In this document: positions 61,627 to 64,000 of the stretch, one piece after another | Layout: each line of letters opens with the position of its first letter | Numbering within the stretch: position 1 is the first letter of the stretch | The notes under the pieces: model-generated | What the model saw: the letters and a program-made list of their open reading frames with translations, nothing else | The model's database searches: none | Told to the model about the DNA's origin: nothing | Position numbers and translations under genes: made by a program | Source: Sphaerothrix epifaneia | Lineage (GTDB): Bacteria; Cyanobacteriota; Cyanobacteriia; Phormidesmidales; Phormidesmidaceae | Assembly: GCF_042788235.1 (NCBI RefSeq) | Contig: NZ_JBHZOL010000031.1 | Location: 62,001 to 126,000 of the forward strand | Direction: 5' to 3' | Length of the DNA stretch: 64,000 nucleotides

Positions 61627-62037
61627 AACCGTTAAAACCTTGCAGTAAGATAGACAGTGCTTTGTCGGAGGTCAGCTCAATCCGCTATTGACTGGCTAAT
61701 CCGAAAACTTGCTTTAAACCTATTTCATAGATCTCAGTCCAGTTCAGCGAAAAAAACACAATCTTGTCATAACCTCATAGTCAATTTAACTGAATTCTCA
61801 AGATAGATGAAATTTTCTTGAAGGAAAGAAACCAAACCTACCCCAAAAGCCTGCTTTTTGGGGATATCGCCATAATCAATCTACAGCTTTATTACAGCTA
61901 AGCTTTCGATTTAGCGACTCCCTCGCTACACTGATGGCTAGGGGTTAATCAAACCAGCTTATGGATATTGATTGCTTTAGACCCTGTTTCTATCCTGTCA
62001 ATTTATATAATATGCGGGGTCTCTCGGAGGTTCTCAG
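61627..62037 (+). other. Divergent intergenic region with hairpin and promoter-like site
   Basis: About 410 AT-rich bases between the response regulator (minus) and the CPP1-like gene (plus). CCCCAAAAGC at 61841-61850 nearly pairs with GCTTTTTGGGG at 61853-61863 (one extra T). A consensus TATAAT sits at 62006-62011, 20 bases before GGAGG. Confidence 0.55.
62006..62030 (+). promoter_or_regulatory. -10 element and ribosome site of the CPP1-like gene
   Basis: TATAAT (62006-62011) is a perfect -10 hexamer; no matching -35 is seen at the usual 17 bases. GGAGG (62026-62030) is a strong ribosome site with 7 bases to ATG 62038, fixing the start. Confidence 0.5.
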
Positions 62038-62646
62038 ATGAGCGATCAGAGTTCATACGAGACATTAGGAGTAACTGAAGCTTCCTCATTTGAGGAAATT
62101 CAGACAGCACGGGATCGCCTTCTAGAGGCGTGTTCAGACGATCGCAAGGAAATGGAAGCGATTGAGGCTGCTTACGATGCCATTCTAATGGAGCGGCTAC
62201 GGCTGCGGCAGGAAGGCAAAATTAAGGTACCCGATCGGATCCGATTTGCTGAAAAATCGCCAGAGCCTGCGCTTGATGCTCCGCCTGCAGTGTCTCGACC
62301 CAATGCAGCATGGCTTAACCAGCTACTAGACACACCTGAGCGCAAAGATATTTTGCAGCCAGCCGGAATTTTTTGCTTACTCGCACTTGCTGGCTTTTAT
62401 TCGCCTGCCTTAGCTTTGGCTTTAGGGGTTGCCTGTAGCGTTTATTTCCTCAATCGTAAGGAACACAAGCTTTGGCGCTCAGTTTTACTCACCCTTTTAG
62501 GCTTGGTGATTGGTTTAGCGTTGGGGCTAACGGCTGGACAGCTCTTAATTCCCCAAGGGGCGGAATTCGAGTTTGCTAGCCCAGAAGCCGTGGCCGCTCT
62601 GGTGACGTTTTTAGTCCTTTGGTTGGCTAGCAGCTTTCTGCGTTAA
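62038..62646 (+). CDS. CPP1-like (DUF3353) J-like membrane protein
   Basis: A 202-residue protein. The N-terminal 60 residues resemble a J-domain without a clear HPD motif (SYETLGVTEASSFEEIQTARD, EAAYDAILMERLRLRQEGKI), and four hydrophobic helices fill residues 100-202 (ILQPAGIFCLLALAGFYSPA, LALALGVACSVYFLN, SVLLTLLGLVIGLALGL, AVAALVTFLVLWLASSFL). This is the layout of the plastid CPP1/cyanobacterial relatives, which chaperone protochlorophyllide oxidoreductase. Probable thylakoid or plasma-membrane location. The ribosome site GGAGG fixes the start. Confidence 0.9.
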   Translation: MSDQSSYETLGVTEASSFEEIQTARDRLLEACSDDRKEMEAIEAAYDAILMERLRLRQEGKIKVPDRIRFAEKSPEPALDAPPAVSRPNAAWLNQLLDTPERKDILQPAGIFCLLALAGFYSPALALALGVACSVYFLNRKEHKLWRSVLLTLLGLVIGLALGLTAGQLLIPQGAEFEFASPEAVAALVTFLVLWLASSFLR

Positions 62647-62673
62647 AAACCTGCCACTGAGGGATTCCAAGGC

Positions 62674-63384
62674 TTACTGTGAGCAACCAACTTTGGTGGG
62701 CAGTGCTTGCTGCAAAATCAGATCAACCGCAGCGCCTAGATCTGGCACGATAAAGCTAGGCTGGTGAGCGGCTAGGCGATCGCGATCGCGAATGCCGCTC
62801 AAAACCGCTACCACCGGAATACCGAATTGCTGGGCGGCAATGATGTCTGCTTCGGTGTCTCCAATCATCCAAACGTTAGCCCTAGCAGGGAGATCGGCTA
62901 GAGCCTGCTGCATCAACAAAGGCTTATCCTTAACGTCTGTTTGCTTAACGTAATCGTCACTGAGGCAGTACCGCTTGGCGGGTGGAAAAAAGTGCTCTAA
63001 ACCGTGTTGCTCCAAAGCTGCTTTTAGCTCTCGATCGCGGCGCATGGTCATAACCGCTAGGTCAATCTGGGCAGCTTGAATCCGCTCTAAGGCGGCGATC
63101 GCCCCTGTTAGGGGGCGGTCATAGATGAGATAAGGCAAGGTGTGGACGGTATCGCGCCGTAAACGAGCAAAGGCTTTGGCTTGCTCAATGTCTAGCCCGG
63201 AACGCTGACCAATTTCTCGTTCGGGGATTTGAGCCCGCTTACAGCGCCAGAATTCTGCTTTGGTTAACGGTCGAATGGCCTGGTGGGGCAAACGGATGGT
63301 TTCTAGACAGTATTGATAAACCTGATAGTACCGCTGAGAAACATCCATAATCGGGCCATCAAAGTCTGTAATGATGCGCAGCAT
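62674..63384 (-). CDS. HAD-superfamily hydrolase (phosphatase)
   Basis: A 236-residue protein from ATG 63384; ATG 63399 five codons upstream is possible. Motif I is IITDFDGPIMD with nucleophile D7 and acid D9; motif II is LAVMTMRRD with its Thr; motif III/IV are seen as K in VKDKPLLMQ and WMIGDTEADIIAAQ. The cap region of about 80 residues (KAEFWRCKRAQIPEREIG) is helical, as in phosphoglycolate phosphatase-like enzymes. The substrate cannot be given. It ends in a His/Leu-rich tail. Same strand as the next gene, about 45 bases before. Confidence 0.88.
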   Translation of the reverse strand: MLRIITDFDGPIMDVSQRYYQVYQYCLETIRLPHQAIRPLTKAEFWRCKRAQIPEREIGQRSGLDIEQAKAFARLRRDTVHTLPYLIYDRPLTGAIAALERIQAAQIDLAVMTMRRDRELKAALEQHGLEHFFPPAKRYCLSDDYVKQTDVKDKPLLMQQALADLPARANVWMIGDTEADIIAAQQFGIPVVAVLSGIRDRDRLAAHQPSFIVPDLGAAVDLILQQALPTKVGCSQ

Positions 63385-63445
63385 AAGGTGGCAGACCATT
63401 AACTTTTATTACAGGCTATCGCATCTTATCGGCTTTTTCGTATCT

Positions 63446-64000
63446 TCATAAACTGCCGCGTTTTTGCTGTTCCCGTTCAATCGCTTCAAATAAAGCTTGA
63501 AAATTGCCCTCCCCAAATCCTTCTGCCAATCGCTGCTGGTCATCTACCTGGTAGGGCTGGCGCTCAATCATTTCGAAAAAGAAGGTCGGTTCAGCAAAGA
63601 TTGGCTCTGTGAAGGTTTGCAGCAACAAAGCTTGAGGATGATCAGACGGCCAATCGACCAAAATTTGCTGCTGGGCGATCGCCTGCCAGTCTACCAAGGC
63701 TGGCAACCTCCCTAGTCGTTGGGGAAGCTGGTGATAGTAGGTAGGAGGCACCGAAATAAAGCGGATTTGTTTTTGTCTAAACGTCCTAACTGCTTGCACA
63801 ATATCGGCAGTCCGAAGGGCAGCATGCTGAATACCAATGCCCTGGTTGTAGTCTAAAAATTCTTGGATTTGCGAATTAACAGACGTTGGTTCATTAATGG
63901 GCATTTGGGCAGAGCCGTGGGGATGCACCATAACCTGGCTGCACAAACCTGAATGAGCGGTGCGAATTTCAAACGTCTGTTTGCGGCTAAACCCTAAAAC
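63446..64000 (-). CDS. hppD: 4-hydroxyphenylpyruvate dioxygenase, C-terminal part (cut by window end)
   Basis: The frame is open to the last base of the window, so the start lies beyond it; 184 codons remain. It shows the C-terminal domain of HPPD, a non-heme iron enzyme making homogentisate for plastoquinone/tocopherol routes: INEPTSVNSQIQEFLDYN, iron ligand His in GIQHAALRT, RFISVPPTYY, and iron ligand Glu in FFFEMIERQ. The usual C-terminal lid helix GEGNFQALFEAIEREQ is present. The TTG at 63946 is an internal codon. Secure. Confidence 0.95.
   Translation of the reverse strand, partial: VLGFSRKQTFEIRTAHSGLCSQVMVHPHGSAQMPINEPTSVNSQIQEFLDYNQGIGIQHAALRTADIVQAVRTFRQKQIRFISVPPTYYHQLPQRLGRLPALVDWQAIAQQQILVDWPSDHPQALLLQTFTEPIFAEPTFFFEMIERQPYQVDDQQRLAEGFGEGNFQALFEAIEREQQKRGSL

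Noticed and set aside
1..64000. CRISPR array, prophage or insertion sequence
   Set aside because: No evenly spaced repeat set, no integrase, transposase or phage structural gene was seen in either strand.

Overview
The window comes from a cyanobacterium, probably a filamentous Leptolyngbya-like form. The palindrome GCGATCGC (HIP1) is scattered through almost every gene. Diagnostic cyanobacterial genes are present: CyanoP/PsbP lipoprotein, NdhL with its DUF3007 partner, a CPP1-like protein, a HetZ-type protein and a tRNA-Leu(UAA) split by a group I intron. No transposase, phage gene or CRISPR array was seen. The species cannot be fixed from sequence alone.

Layout. 1-2.4 kb: end of enolase with a clear terminator, a small exported protein and bioF. 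3-9.4 kb: a very large exported multidomain protein (GEVED, lamin-tail, DUF11-like), psbP, maf, another exported protein and a small membrane protein. 9.4-18.9 kb: Kir-type potassium channel, lipA, zinc-ribbon mini-protein, M28 peptidase, a 52-residue protein, a repeat-bearing M15 peptidase, a VWA protein with a MerR-like regulator, and a CYP152-type P450. 19-32 kb: signalling and housekeeping genes (Ser/Thr kinase, histidine kinase, OmpR-type regulator, vitamin B12-type binding protein, FetB-like permease, rsmD, hisH, two cell-wall or peptide peptidases, an RsbW/RsbU-like pair). 32.9-36.6 kb: YvcK-like protein and an MCE/Mla-type lipid transporter pair.

36.96-43.46 kb is a same-strand, AT-richer glycan island: a GT2 glycosyltransferase fused to a degenerate EAL domain, a paralogous GT2, a GT4-type transferase, two different sulfotransferases and one putative nucleotide-sugar transferase. 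Together they suggest assembly of a sulfated surface glycan or glycolipid. Facing it is a tightly coupled four-gene envelope operon (52.57 to 43.47 kb, minus strand): a DUF11/SdrD-like membrane-anchored protein, a 1190-residue predicted outer-membrane barrel, a beta-helix/OmpA protein, and a secreted DUF11 protein. The C-terminal module of the last protein resembles that of the unlinked large protein at 3-6.5 kb. This operon and the GT2-EAL fusion are the best candidates for something undescribed.

53-64 kb returns to core genes: ndhL-DUF3007-trpA, the intron-bearing tRNA, a conserved protein of unknown function, larC, a Sua5/YrdC protein, hetZ behind a 19-bp perfect inverted repeat, a response regulator, a CPP1-like protein, a HAD phosphatase and the truncated end of 4-hydroxyphenylpyruvate dioxygenase.
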